A stretch of 64,000 bases of DNA from contig CM068827.1 in assembly GCA_028554795.2 (NCBI GenBank), positions 77,373,677-77,437,676 on the forward strand. Direction: 5' to 3'. The position numbers were made by a program, and so were the translations under genes. The notes beneath the pieces are model-generated. The model had not been told where the DNA came from and did not search any database. It saw only the letters and a list, made by a program, of their open reading frames with translations. Every line of letters begins with the position of its first letter. The first letter of the stretch is position 1. Below are positions 46,726-55,198 of the stretch, one piece after another. The stretch is from Sinohyriopsis cumingii (Eukaryota > Mollusca > Bivalvia > Unionida > Unionidae).

Positions 46726-47355
46726 ATGGAAGGACGAAAACTAGCTTTAGTGCCTTACAAACAATGGATGGAATACCATCGTTGGCAAGAACAACGCACC
46801 CTGCATTTACCTCCCAATCCCAATTTGAGCGAGATGTCCCAGTTAAAAAACGAATTGCAGTCCTTGATGGATCGCCAAGATTTGTCCGAAACAGAAAAAT
46901 CGCAAAAGTACGGTCAACTCTTGCAACGACTGCAACTCTTTCACCAGAAAGCTTTAGACGAAACAGCTCTACCCACTCTGAAAGATTTTAAGACCTTCAT
47001 GAAAAGTCCAGCACCATCACCAGTACCAGTACCAGTACCAGTACCAGTGACCAAGACAGAAAAAGGAGAAGAAGAAGAAGAAGGGTTTCAAACTCCACCA
47101 GAAAAAGTACGCAAGTTAACAACACCACCTACCTCCAGAATTGGATGGATTAAAAAGATGATGGCCACCCCTTCTTCATCACAAGAGAAAAAGAAAGTGA
47201 AGACAAGTGAAGACAGAAGTGAAACAAGAACCGATATCCCCTGTTCCCACATCCTCCTCCTCGACACCTATTGCCGGTCGCACACGCAAAGCATTACAAT
47301 CCAAAAAAATACCCCAAGAGAAAAAGAGTAGCATCTTCCAGTGGGTGCCTTATTA
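46726..47355 (+). pseudogene. Polinton accessory protein with coiled coil, likely frameshifted
   Basis: N-terminus LALVPYKQWMEYHRWQEQ, then a coiled coil (about residues 35-85), a (PV)n stretch built from a CCAGTA hexanucleotide repeat, an acidic run, and Ser/Thr/Lys-rich sequence to GWIKKMMATPS. The original frame ends at 47331 in unconvincing sequence, while a neighbouring frame from about 47215 is protein-like (SSSSTPIAGRTRKALQSKK) and stops at 47355, so a frame change near 47215-47230 is likely. It precedes the integrase. Not recognised beyond being Polinton-type. Confidence 0.55.
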
Positions 47356-47371
47356 ACACACAAACACAAAA

Positions 47372-48480
47372 AATGGAAAGGTCTTAGCCAGCATTTACTA
47401 CGATCCCTCCCATCCTGCAGGTTACGCAGGAGTTCAAAAATTGTATCGTGCTGCCAAAACTCGACTGAAAAGTCTCCGTTTACCTCAAGTGCAACGATGG
47501 TTACAAGAACAAGCTACCTACACTTTACACAAACCCATTCGACGCAAGTTTGCCAGAAGTCGCACCCGAGTGGAAGGCATCGACCATCAATGGCAAGCCG
47601 ATTTAGCCGATGTCTCTCATTTGGCCAGCTACAATCGTGGCTAAAAATATTTGTTTTGTGTCATCGACGTCTTTTCCAAATTTGCCTGGGTCGTACCCTT
47701 GACTTCCAAATTCAGCAGCGAGTTAGTGCGAGCCTGCAACGAGTGTTGAAAGAAAGCGGTCGTCACCCTCTTCGATGGCAAACGGACAAAGGCACCGAAT
47801 TTCTGAACCAAGCTTTCCAAAAAGAATTAAAGAAACGTGACATTCATTTTTTTACCACCGAGAATCCAGAAACCAAAGCCAGCATCGTGGAACGTTTTCA
47901 ACGCACTTTGAAAGAACACATATGGAAATATTTTACGCATCACCACACTCTGAAGTACATCGACATCTTACCGCACCTGGTGCAAGCGTACAACCAATCT
48001 TACCATCGAAGCATCGGACGTGCCCCGGAAGAAGTGACTCCCGAGAACGAAGTGTTGGTGTTTGAGCGCCTGTTTGGTACGTCCCCGACGAGGGCTGTCC
48101 CCAAGAAAAGTGGAGAGTTGACCGTAGGAGATTGGGTGCGCATTGGCAAAACCAAACGCACTTTCGACAAAGGTTACTTACCTAACTGGACGACCGAATT
48201 GTTTCGTGTCACTGGACGAGTGCATGGCTGTCATCCTACCGTCTATAAATTGGAAGACATGAACGGAGAAGTGCTCAAAGGAATGTTTTATTTGCCCGAG
48301 GTACAACGTGTCACCAAAAAAGAAGACGACGTGTACGACATCGAAAGCATTCTCGAACGCAGAACCCGTAAAGTGGGCAAACGACGTGTCAAAGAAGTGA
48401 AAGTACGTTGGAAAGGATATCCACCCAGTTTTGATTCTTGGATCGACGCTTCGCAAGTCATCGACTATAAAAAGAAGTGA
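47372..48480 (+). pseudogene. Retroviral-type integrase with chromodomain, broken
   Basis: Inserts the element into host DNA. An N-terminal region (SIYYDPSHPAGYAGVQKLYR, WLQEQATYTLHKP) leads to the rve core with its acidic triad: D in DHQWQADLADV (about 47605), D in RWQTDKGTEF (about 47790) and E in KASIVERFQRTLK (about 47890), the last two 35 residues apart. A C-terminal chromodomain (DVYDIESILERR, KVRWKGYPPSFDSWID) probably targets chromatin. Breaks: no in-frame ATG at the start, in-frame TAA at 47642-47644, and a frame change near 47735. Not functional as it stands. Confidence 0.92.
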
Positions 48481-48485
48481 CCATC

Positions 48486-48896
48486 ATGCCCTTTCACACA
48501 GACGCAGCTACGTCGACCACTCCTTCACCCAGTTCTTCTGTGCAAGATTTACAAAAACAACCCTTGTGGGTGTGGTGTGGAGAACGTGTGCCTAAATCGC
48601 AAATCGTCTTTTTCTGCCAAATCTTCGTGGTGTATTGTGTCATCGGTGTAGCCATTGCCAATTTGAGTTTGGAACAAGGAGACAAACAGTTGTGGACCAT
48701 TTTATTGAGCAGTTGCATCGGTTACCTGCTTCCTAATCCCTCCCTGAAGTTCACCTCGAACGGGAACCACGGGAACCTTGTGTCCAGTGCCAGTGCCAGT
48801 CACCACTCCAACAACAACCACAACCCCATTTTGGGCGGAGACACGCCTCTGACGTCCAGTAACCCCTCGGAGAGCCACAGAACTCTGGAATTATGA
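48486..48896 (+). CDS. Conserved Polinton two-TM membrane protein, 136 aa
   Basis: After a Ser/Thr-rich N-terminus comes LWVWCGERVPKSQI, a transmembrane helix at about residues 41-60 (VFFCQIFVVYCVIGVAIANL), a short polar turn and a second hydrophobic segment at 69-83 ending in GYLLPNP. The tail is Asn/Ser/His-rich. The VPKS-(TM)-NLS-(TM)-LLPNP layout recurs in animal Polintons as far as I recall. The stop overlaps the minor capsid ATG (ATGA), so the two genes are probably on one transcript. Open. Role unknown; virion membrane or assembly are options. Confidence 0.7.
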   Translation: MPFHTDAATSTTPSPSSSVQDLQKQPLWVWCGERVPKSQIVFFCQIFVVYCVIGVAIANLSLEQGDKQLWTILLSSCIGYLLPNPSLKFTSNGNHGNLVSSASASHHSNNNHNPILGGDTPLTSSNPSESHRTLEL

Positions 48897-49824
48897 GTCA
48901 CCAAAACCAATTTTACTTAACCTTACCCAGTGACAGTTCCATGGAGGTGTTTCCCCACAACACGTTGTGCTGTTACACGGCCAAATTACCTCAGGCCATC
49001 CCATTAGATCACGAAGCCCATTGGGAAGTGGCTTTAGTAGAAATCATTCACCCGACCCAAGCCCTCAATGTCCTTCCCAATCAAAATTCTTTTGATGTGG
49101 AAGTTCATGACGAGCAAGTGCAACAGTACTTGGATACCCATGGCAAATATAACATAAAAACCCCTGGCACACAAAATCAAAAGTACACCACCTATCACTT
49201 GTTCATTCCTCCAGGCTATTATTTTAGTGGTCAACATTTGGTCAGCACCATAGCCTCCAGGTTTAATGTCGTGTTTCTGAAAGCTTTGGAGAGTGTCAGA
49301 AAAGTGTCACCATGGAATACCACAAAGCAGCTCGTCCTTTCTCGATGAAATTTGACGGGAGTAAAACCCTGTCCATTTTATTTTGTCCTGAATTGTTTGA
49401 CATGTTGGGCGGAGACACGGACATGAGAAAGGCCATGTTCAAGAAAAACGAATTACCAATCGTTTACGACAACGAGTCTTTTAGCAAGTTATTTCGTACC
49501 CCGGTAGAACTGAACAAAGGACTGAATTTGATGTTCGTGTATTCCGATGTGGTGGAGTAAAACGTGGTGGGACACACCTCCGTACCGTTACTGCGTGTCA
49601 TTCCTTTCAAAGTGGATTCTGTCACGAACGCTGACGAGGAAGGTGGAAACACTTATCACGTCCACCGCGAATTTGTACATCCTCACTATTTGCCTGTCAG
49701 CAAGTCGTATTTGGACACGGTCAACATTACTATAAAAGGAGATTTGGGACAAAATATTCCATTCACCAAAGGAAAAGTCACGGGGAAACTCCATTTTAGA
49801 AAACGGTTCTCTCACGACTCGTAA
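48893..49824 (+). pseudogene. Penton-like minor capsid protein (mCP), broken
   Basis: Single-jelly-roll vertex protein. The typical start FYLTLPSDSSMEVFPHNTL and HWEVALVEIIHP are present; later segments include LNLMFVYSDVVE, VPLLRVIPF and REFVHPHYLPV. Breaks: a frame change near 49290-49315 and an in-frame TAA at 49558-49560. Total of about 310 codons fits the family. It sits between the membrane protein and the basic protein, the usual Polinton order before the major capsid. Confidence 0.9.
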
Positions 49825-49827
49825 GTC

Positions 49828-50253
49828 ATGTATCCAGTGTACCGAGGGGTTGCTCGACAGCGAGGACACGGTTTAGGAGATACGTTAAAATCGGCCTTTC
49901 GTTCGGTGGCCCCGGTGTTGAAACCGATGGTGACACCCGGATTGCACGCCTTGAAAGATGCGGCACTGACGCAAGGCAAAGAATTTCTCCAAAATGTCAT
50001 CATCGACAAACGAAACCCTAAAGAAGCCTTCATGAGGGCTGGCAAAAATGTATTGCTGCAAACGGGCAAAGACATTTTAGGCCGACGAGACACACCTATA
50101 AATGCCCTTCACGCTACCGAGTCAGGCATTCAGCAAGGACAAGGCAGAAAGAGACGACGAAGAAAACACACTTTCACCAGACTTCACACGTCTAAAGCGA
50201 GAAAGGCCAAGAAAAATAGAACCGTCCGAGACTTAGACGTTTTCGATTATTGA
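49828..50253 (+). CDS. Basic virion protein (adenovirus pVI/pX-like), 141 aa
   Basis: Starts MYPVYRGVARQRGHGLGD followed by an amphipathic segment TLKSAFRSVAPVLKP, a pattern shared with small virion proteins encoded between minor and major capsid genes in Polintons and adintoviruses, and reminiscent of the membrane-active helix of adenovirus pVI. The C-terminal third is strongly basic (RKRRRRKH, SKARKAKKNR). Begins 3 nt after the minor capsid stop. Open. The function by analogy is uncertain. Confidence 0.65.
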   Translation: MYPVYRGVARQRGHGLGDTLKSAFRSVAPVLKPMVTPGLHALKDAALTQGKEFLQNVIIDKRNPKEAFMRAGKNVLLQTGKDILGRRDTPINALHATESGIQQGQGRKRRRRKHTFTRLHTSKARKAKKNRTVRDLDVFDY

Positions 50254-50288
50254 GACACAGAGAAAAATGATGCACCGACCTGTTTGCC

Positions 50289-51536
50289 ATGCCCCCTACG
50301 ATGATGACGATGCAAGAATCCCAGTGGGTGGAATTTCACCCCGTCTCCTCATTGACAGATTCCGCTCCCATCGAGTTTGAAATCAAAGGACAGCCCGAAG
50401 ATTACATCGATCTGAATAGCAGTTACTTGTACTTGAAAGTCAAAGTTCTAGATAAGGATAATGGTGGAGTAGAAGACACTGAGAATATAGCTCCCGTTAA
50501 CAATTTCATGCATTCCTTGTTCAGCTCAGTGGACTTGTACTTGAATAACAAACTGGTCAGCAGCAGCATGGATACTTACCCTTACCGTGCCTAGCTGGAA
50601 AATCTCTTGACGTACGGAATAGATGCCAAGAATACTCATCTCAATGCTTGTGTGCTATGGGAACCTGACGAAGCGAGCAAGTTTGACATAATAGATAAAG
50701 ACATTGACGGCTTTGAGGAAAGACGAAACAAAATCACAGATGGAAAGAGTTTAGAACTGATGGATCGTTTGCATTTGGACATGTGGTTGCAAGAGAAATA
50801 TTTGCTAAACGGGGTAAATGTCCGCTTGAGACTGAATCGCAGCAGTGCCGCTTTCCATTTGTTGGCTGATACTACTTCTGGCACTCCTAAAAGCAATATC
50901 GAGGAGGCCAAACTCTACGTACGACGCGTGGAAGTGTTACCCAAAGTGGGAAACGACATCAGTCAGACGTTGAGCAGAACGACCGCCAAGTATCCGATAC
51001 GTCGCGTGGAAGTGAAAACCTTCACCATTCCCAAGGGACAGCGATCCATGATCGAAGATCATTTGTTTCAAGGACAGTTACCCAAACGTTTAATCCTTGG
51101 TATGGTCGAGAATTCAGCCTTCAACGGAACCTTCGCTGAAAATCCTTTCCACTTTCGACACTTTGGCGTGTCCAAGATCGAAGTCAGTCACGATGGCAAG
51201 ACCTTGTGTACCCGACCTTTCGAACCTGACTTTGAGAAGAAGAATTACTTGAGATCGTACTTGTCCCTGTACGAAGCCACTGGACAGTTAGGGACCAACA
51301 CCAGTCACGGCATTACGTACGAGGATTATGCAGGAGGCTATGCTTTGTGGGCTTTTGATTTCACTCCAGACCAAGGCAGCGACGAGGGACATTTCCACCC
51401 TATAAAATCCGGCCAGATTCGTGTGGAACTTCAGTTTGCTAATGCTCTACCAGACACGGTGAACGTCATCCTGTATGCCGAATTTGATAATACGATAGAA
51501 ATCAACAGTTTGAGAGAAGTCATTCTAGATTATTAG
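50289..51536 (+). pseudogene. Major capsid protein (double jelly roll), one in-frame stop
   Basis: Hexon-like capsid protein. Landmarks: WVEFHPVSSLTDSAPIEFEI, YIDLNSSYLYLKVKV, FMHSLFSSVDLYLN, then LDMWLQEKYLLNGVNVRLRL, KGQRSMIEDHLFQGQLPKR and a C-terminal IRVELQFANALPDTVNVILY with EINSLREVILDY. One in-frame TAG at 50592-50594, after about 101 codons, breaks an otherwise continuous frame of about 415 codons. Length and order fit Polintons. Confidence 0.93.
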
Positions 51537-51541
51537 AAGCC

Positions 51542-52021
51542 ATGGAAGACTGTTATCCCTCTTTACCTAGTGGAGATACTTTGGACATGGAACGTGAGGA
51601 GACTGTGGAAGAAGTGATCATGATGAAGTCCCAATGGCCAGAACAAGAAGCCCATTTAGTCTCCTGTTTTGCCAAGCACTTGGTCGAAAAAATGACGGAA
51701 TTGATCAAGAAAGATTGCTATGGATGTCAAAACGATCATCCCAGTCAAATTCAACACGATAAATGCCTGATGCTGAGTCAAGAAGAAAAATATTATGAGT
51801 ATCTGGACGAGGCTTGGAGTCTCATCTCGGACGAAGACGTGTTGCACCAGTGGTATAAAGACTTGCGTGAACATTCTTGTCCACCATTAACCACTCAAGA
51901 GATCGATCGTATCGAAGCTCTCCTGAATCAGAGTGAGGAGACGAAACGAAGAAACGGTTATTTGTCAGACATTTTCAAGAAAAAAGTCAGGATCGAATTG
52001 ATGACTTATTATTACCTGTGA
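51542..52021 (+). CDS. Polinton accessory protein with Cys/His motif, 159 aa
   Basis: ATG 6 nt after the capsid stop. Contains KDCYGCQNDHPSQIQHDKC at about residues 55-73, a likely zinc site (Cys, Cys, His, His, Cys), between acidic helical regions. I recall similar CYGC...QH motifs in Polinton-associated proteins of aquatic animals. Lies between major capsid and protease. Open. Role unknown. Confidence 0.65.
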   Translation: MEDCYPSLPSGDTLDMEREETVEEVIMMKSQWPEQEAHLVSCFAKHLVEKMTELIKKDCYGCQNDHPSQIQHDKCLMLSQEEKYYEYLDEAWSLISDEDVLHQWYKDLREHSCPPLTTQEIDRIEALLNQSEETKRRNGYLSDIFKKKVRIELMTYYYL

Positions 52022-52048
52022 AGAAGAAAAAAAAAAAACACACAAAAA

Positions 52049-52609
52049 ATGGATACCTGGGAACTTTATTACCTTTTGAACCACAGTTCGTATATGGCTT
52101 CTTGGAATCCTGTCGTCTGTGCTAAAGATGAACTCTCTCATCGCAAACCTCAAGACCATCAAGCTTATGTCATCAACATGGACGACAGTCATCTCCCAGG
52201 AACCCACTGGGTAGCCGTTTACTTTCCTCAAGAAAGATGTGTGGAATATTTCGATTCGTATGGATTGCCCCCTTTGGAAGACGATATCATTGACTTTATG
52301 AGAAGAAATGCTCAGACTACCCGATTCAATAATGTGAAATTACAAGGCACAGATTCTTTGGTGTGTGGACAGTACTGTGTGTATTTTCTGCATCATCGCA
52401 GCCTGGGCTATTCCTTAGAACATTTAGTGACTCATTTTGATCCTCGTTCTTCTTCTAGAAATGATGTGAAAGTAGATCGATGGTTTTGTGACCATTATGC
52501 TTATCTTTTGTCTCAAGCTAGGAAACGTAGTGTCAATCAATGGCCTAATGACTTCCAACAGTGGAAATCACAATTTCATTCACAACGTTGTCAGCCCTGT
52601 TTAAAGTAG
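52049..52609 (+). CDS. Adenain-like cysteine protease, 186 aa
   Basis: Virion maturation protease of the adenovirus/Ulp1 (C5/C48) fold. Catalytic residues fit: His53 in GTHWVAVYF, Asp69 in CVEYFDSYGLPP, Gln99 in KLQGTDS and Cys106 in LVCGQYCVYFL, with the Gln-Cys spacing of seven as in adenovirus. Length is close to adenain (about 200 aa). Complete and open, with an A-rich leader before the ATG. Expected to cleave capsid and core precursors. Confidence 0.92.
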   Translation: MDTWELYYLLNHSSYMASWNPVVCAKDELSHRKPQDHQAYVINMDDSHLPGTHWVAVYFPQERCVEYFDSYGLPPLEDDIIDFMRRNAQTTRFNNVKLQGTDSLVCGQYCVYFLHHRSLGYSLEHLVTHFDPRSSSRNDVKVDRWFCDHYAYLLSQARKRSVNQWPNDFQQWKSQFHSQRCQPCLK

Positions 52610-52720
52610 ACTGTAAATTGAAAAAAAATGTCTGTCATTTGAAAAAAATGTTTGATGTTATAATGTTGGATTATTGTTAAAATTGTTAGAGTTGTTGTTG
52701 GTTAGGGTTAAGTGATTTTG

Positions 52721-52726
52721 AATAAA
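52721..52726 (+). terminator. Candidate polyadenylation signal after protease
   Basis: AATAAA 112 nt after the protease stop, unlike the stem-loops that follow the terminal genes. Confidence 0.45.
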
Positions 52727-52854
52727 AAAATGTTGTATTTTGAAAAAAATGCCTTTGTCGTTTGTTTGGCTTTAAAAATGTTGATTCATGCTCTTTGACT
52801 TCTCTCTATCTCTCTCATGTCACTCATTGAATGTTCCGGCTCGAAAACCGTGGA

Positions 52855-52882
52855 GGGATGTTTTCCTTCACGTCCGCGCTTT
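52855..52882 (+). promoter_or_regulatory. Right-end promoter motif, copy 1
   Basis: GGGATG then TTTTCCTTCACGTCCGCG and CTTT, followed by a weak TATA-like CTTTAAGAA. Same module at 53721, 54431 and 54498. Confidence 0.75.
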
Positions 52883-52946
52883 GACTTTAAGAACCGGGGC
52901 AATTTTCCAGTCTAACGATCCATTGTCGACTCATCCTCCTACGAAG

Positions 52947-53309
52947 ATGTGCTCCAAATTAGCTAAGCTAAACGAAGCCTACGTGAATTTGCATAGGGTC
53001 AGACACAGTTTGATACCGAAAGCTGAAGAGATAGAGAATGTGAGAATGCTAAAAGTCACTGAAGACCTGATAGAAGAGCTCTTCAGAGAAGAAGTGAACA
53101 GGGAGAAAGAAGAATGGACAGAGAAGTACAGACTTCTGAATCAGCAGCAACAGCAACAACAACAACAGCAGCAGCAGCAGGAACCTGAACCTGACAGAGG
53201 CTTTGTCGATTGTCGTATCGACACCAAAGAGTTCTTCTTCTCTTTCCGAAGAAGCAGACCTATCGTCAGAAAGTCTATCCTCAGAGGACGACGCATTCTT
53301 AGAAACTAA
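52947..53309 (+). CDS. Right-end accessory coiled-coil protein 1, 120 aa
   Basis: Helical LAKLNEAYVNLHRVRHSLI and IEELFREEVNREKEEW, then a Gln run made of CAG/CAA codons, and a basic C-terminus (FRRSRPIVRKSILRGRR). It aligns loosely with the two following genes (helix and EEV....E.W pattern), so the three form a family. An upstream in-frame ATG at 52788 would run through the promoter motif and is less likely. Stem-loop 29 nt after the stop. No known family. Confidence 0.65.
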   Translation: MCSKLAKLNEAYVNLHRVRHSLIPKAEEIENVRMLKVTEDLIEELFREEVNREKEEWTEKYRLLNQQQQQQQQQQQQQEPEPDRGFVDCRIDTKEFFFSFRRSRPIVRKSILRGRRILRN

Positions 53310-53338
53310 AAGATTGCCATAGCAAACAAAAAAAACCC

Positions 53339-53354
53339 AGCCCTTTTCAGGGCT
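53339..53354 (+). terminator. Histone-type 3' stem-loop, A-T base pair variant
   Basis: AGCCCT-TTTC-AGGGCT: the same structure as the GGCCCT/AGGGCC copies with the outer pair changed on both sides. Followed by ACCCAA and CTAGAAAAGAAAT. Confidence 0.78.
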
Positions 53355-53666
53355 ACCCAATACTCTAGAAAAGAAATAACAATCAATTTGCCAATGTGTG
53401 TAGGTAGAGTAGTGTGAATATAAACACTAACTCTTTTTTATAGTGTGAGTGTATGTGTTTGTGTATAAGATTGTGTGTTTGTAAGTGCTCACGTACGTTG
53501 GTGTGGATAATAGATTAAAATCATGTCTTTTTTGCTGTTAGAGGTGTGGGAAGAGTAGATTTGGGGTTTGTTTCCTTTTGTATGTGGATAGTATATTGAA
53601 GTGATTAATGAAAATTTTTTAGAACAGTAATGGGCAGTATAAAAAAGTGAGTGAGTGTTTCTTTTA
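53355..53666 (+). other. Post-terminator spacer, duplicated
   Basis: AT-rich spacer rich in GTGTGTTTGTG; nearly identical in its first 115 bp to 54191-54310. No gene. Confidence 0.6.
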
Positions 53667-53758
53667 GGTCCGCGCGTTGTGTTGGTCATGATCTAGGTAA
53701 GATCAATTTTATGCTTTAGGGGGATGTTTTCCTTCACGTCCGCGCTTTTAGTATAAAT
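53667..53758 (+). promoter_or_regulatory. Right-end promoter module, copy 2
   Basis: A partial motif (GGTCCGCGCGTTG), then GGTCATGATCTAGGTAAG, ATCAATTTTATG, a full motif TTTTCCTTCACGTCCGCG at 53727-53744 and TATAAAT at 53752. The same arrangement occurs at 54431-54536. Confidence 0.75.
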
Positions 53759-53793
53759 TAAAAGTCACTCGTCAGTCCAGCTACCCTTGTTGA

Positions 53794-54144
53794 TTGATCA
53801 ACACCAGAGTGAACACCAGACTAGCGAAACTGTTGGAACTTCATGTGCATCTGGAATATGCCAGGCGCCTGTTGAACGAAGCCATTGTGGAAGAGGGAAG
53901 GATGAGAGAGGGGGAGGAGAGAAGAAACAAAGAAGAGGAGGAGAGAAGATACAAAGAAGAGGAAGAGGAGAGAAGAAACAAAGAAGAGGAGGAAAAGGAG
54001 AGAAGAAATTTCAGAATCCCAGAGACAGAAAATTGGGATTCTGAAGCTATTTATCCCGCCTCTGCTCTCTCCCCAAAAAAGGTAAAAAGCAACTGGAGAA
54101 CAAGATGTGTATGTGGCGCCAGGCCTGGAAGGTGCCATCATTAA
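53794..54144 (+). pseudogene. Right-end accessory coiled-coil protein 2, no ATG start
   Basis: The frame reads TRLAKLLELHVHLEYARRLL at the position of the start of gene 1, then a long Glu/Arg/Lys coiled coil built of imperfect repeats (ERRNKEEEE), and NFRIPETENWDSEAIYP. No ATG lies in frame between the TATA-derived start region and codon 36, so the start is lost or non-AUG (TTG 53794, GTG 53809). Stem-loop 31 nt after the stop. Open otherwise. Confidence 0.5.
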
Positions 54145-54174
54145 CCAGGTGTCCATGAAGTTCCAAAAAAAACC

Positions 54175-54190
54175 AGCCCTTTTCAGGGCT
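54175..54190 (+). terminator. Histone-type 3' stem-loop, A-T base pair variant
   Basis: AGCCCT-TTTC-AGGGCT with ACCCAA and CTCGAAAAGAAAT after it; near-identical to 53339-53354 with its surroundings. Confidence 0.78.
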
Positions 54191-54430
54191 ACCCAATACT
54201 CTCGAAAAGAAATAACCATCAATTTGCCAATGTGTGTAGGTAGAGTAGTGTGAATATAAACACTGACTCTTTTTTTCATAGTGTGAGTGTATGTGTTTGT
54301 GTGTTTGTGTTTGTGTTTGTAAAAGCTCACGTAAGTTTGTGTGAATAGTAGATTATGGGTTAGTTTATTGTTTCTTAGCGTATGTGGAGAGTATAGTTTG
54401 GGTTTTATTATATGAAATGAGAAAGTAGGA

Positions 54431-54536
54431 GGGATGTTTTCCTTCACGTCCGCGAGTTGTTTGGTCATGATCTAGGTAATATCAATTTTATGTCTTAGGG
54501 GAATGTTTTCCTTCACGTCCGCGCTTTAACTATAAG
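54431..54536 (+). promoter_or_regulatory. Right-end promoter module, copy 3 (double motif)
   Basis: Two copies of TTTTCCTTCACGTCCGCG (about 54437-54454 and 54506-54523) with GGTCATGATCTAGGTAAT between them, then CTATAAGAA at 54530, 50-57 nt before the ATG at 54587. Confidence 0.78.
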
Positions 54537-54586
54537 AACCTACAAAGTTCGTCGTTCGCACCATTCTACAGAATAATCTAGACAAG

Positions 54587-55183
54587 ATGACTCAAGTGAC
54601 TGATTTATTTAATCAGTTGAGGCATATCTATTTCTGGATGATAGATGCAGAATATGCTATAGAAAGGATACAAAAGGAATGGAAGTATGAAGATAAAGAA
54701 CACTTGGTAACCAGTCAAGTCGAACGTCTAAAGGCCGCCAGACATATAATAGAAGGAATGATAGAAGATGAAGTCAACAAATCAAGAGGATTTATTGACC
54801 CACCTTATGTCAGAGTGGGGAGTTTGAAGGAAGCACTGGATTATGTCATCCAAGTCCGGTGCTTCCTAGAACCTATAGTGTATTGGACGGAGTTGTCATA
54901 TGTGAAGAGGGGGCTGGACAGGTTGAAAAAAGGAGAAGAAATAATGAAACAAGTGATGACTGAAGAGGTGAAAAAGATAAAAGAAAAATGGAGTCAAGAA
55001 AGACAGGATAAGGAAACAATAAAGAAGAAAGAGGCCTTTGACAAAGTCAATCAAAATTGGATCAAGATACAAGAGAAGTTCAGGGCTATGGGTCACCCAG
55101 ACTGGTTACCAGAAAAAGAAAAGAGGAAGAACAAAGGAATTTGGAGAAAGATTAGGGGCTGGATGAGGAAATGGAGGAAATAG
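54587..55183 (+). CDS. Right-end accessory coiled-coil protein 3, 198 aa
   Basis: Outermost right gene, read outward into the right terminal inverted repeat. All-helical, highly charged. Two related halves: residues about 5-60 (LFNQLRHIYFWMIDAEYAIE ... VERLKAARHIIEGMIEDEV) and about 82-128 (LKEALDYVIQVRCFLEPI ... LDRLKKGEEIMKQVMTEEV), suggesting an internal duplication. Short relatives are the two preceding genes. The C-terminus is basic (KEKRKNKGIWRKIRGWMRKW). Stem-loop 24 nt after the stop. Open. No known family. Confidence 0.7.
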   Translation: MTQVTDLFNQLRHIYFWMIDAEYAIERIQKEWKYEDKEHLVTSQVERLKAARHIIEGMIEDEVNKSRGFIDPPYVRVGSLKEALDYVIQVRCFLEPIVYWTELSYVKRGLDRLKKGEEIMKQVMTEEVKKIKEKWSQERQDKETIKKKEAFDKVNQNWIKIQEKFRAMGHPDWLPEKEKRKNKGIWRKIRGWMRKWRK

Positions 55184-55198
55184 AAGAAGAAGCAGAAG

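Larger units (their letters stand above)
52610..52946 (+). other. Intergenic: poly(A) signal and right-end promoter
   Basis: AT-rich with AAAAAAATG repeats, an AATAAA at 52721-52726 as a candidate end for the capsid/protease transcripts, and the right-end promoter motif at 52855-52882. Confidence 0.6.
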
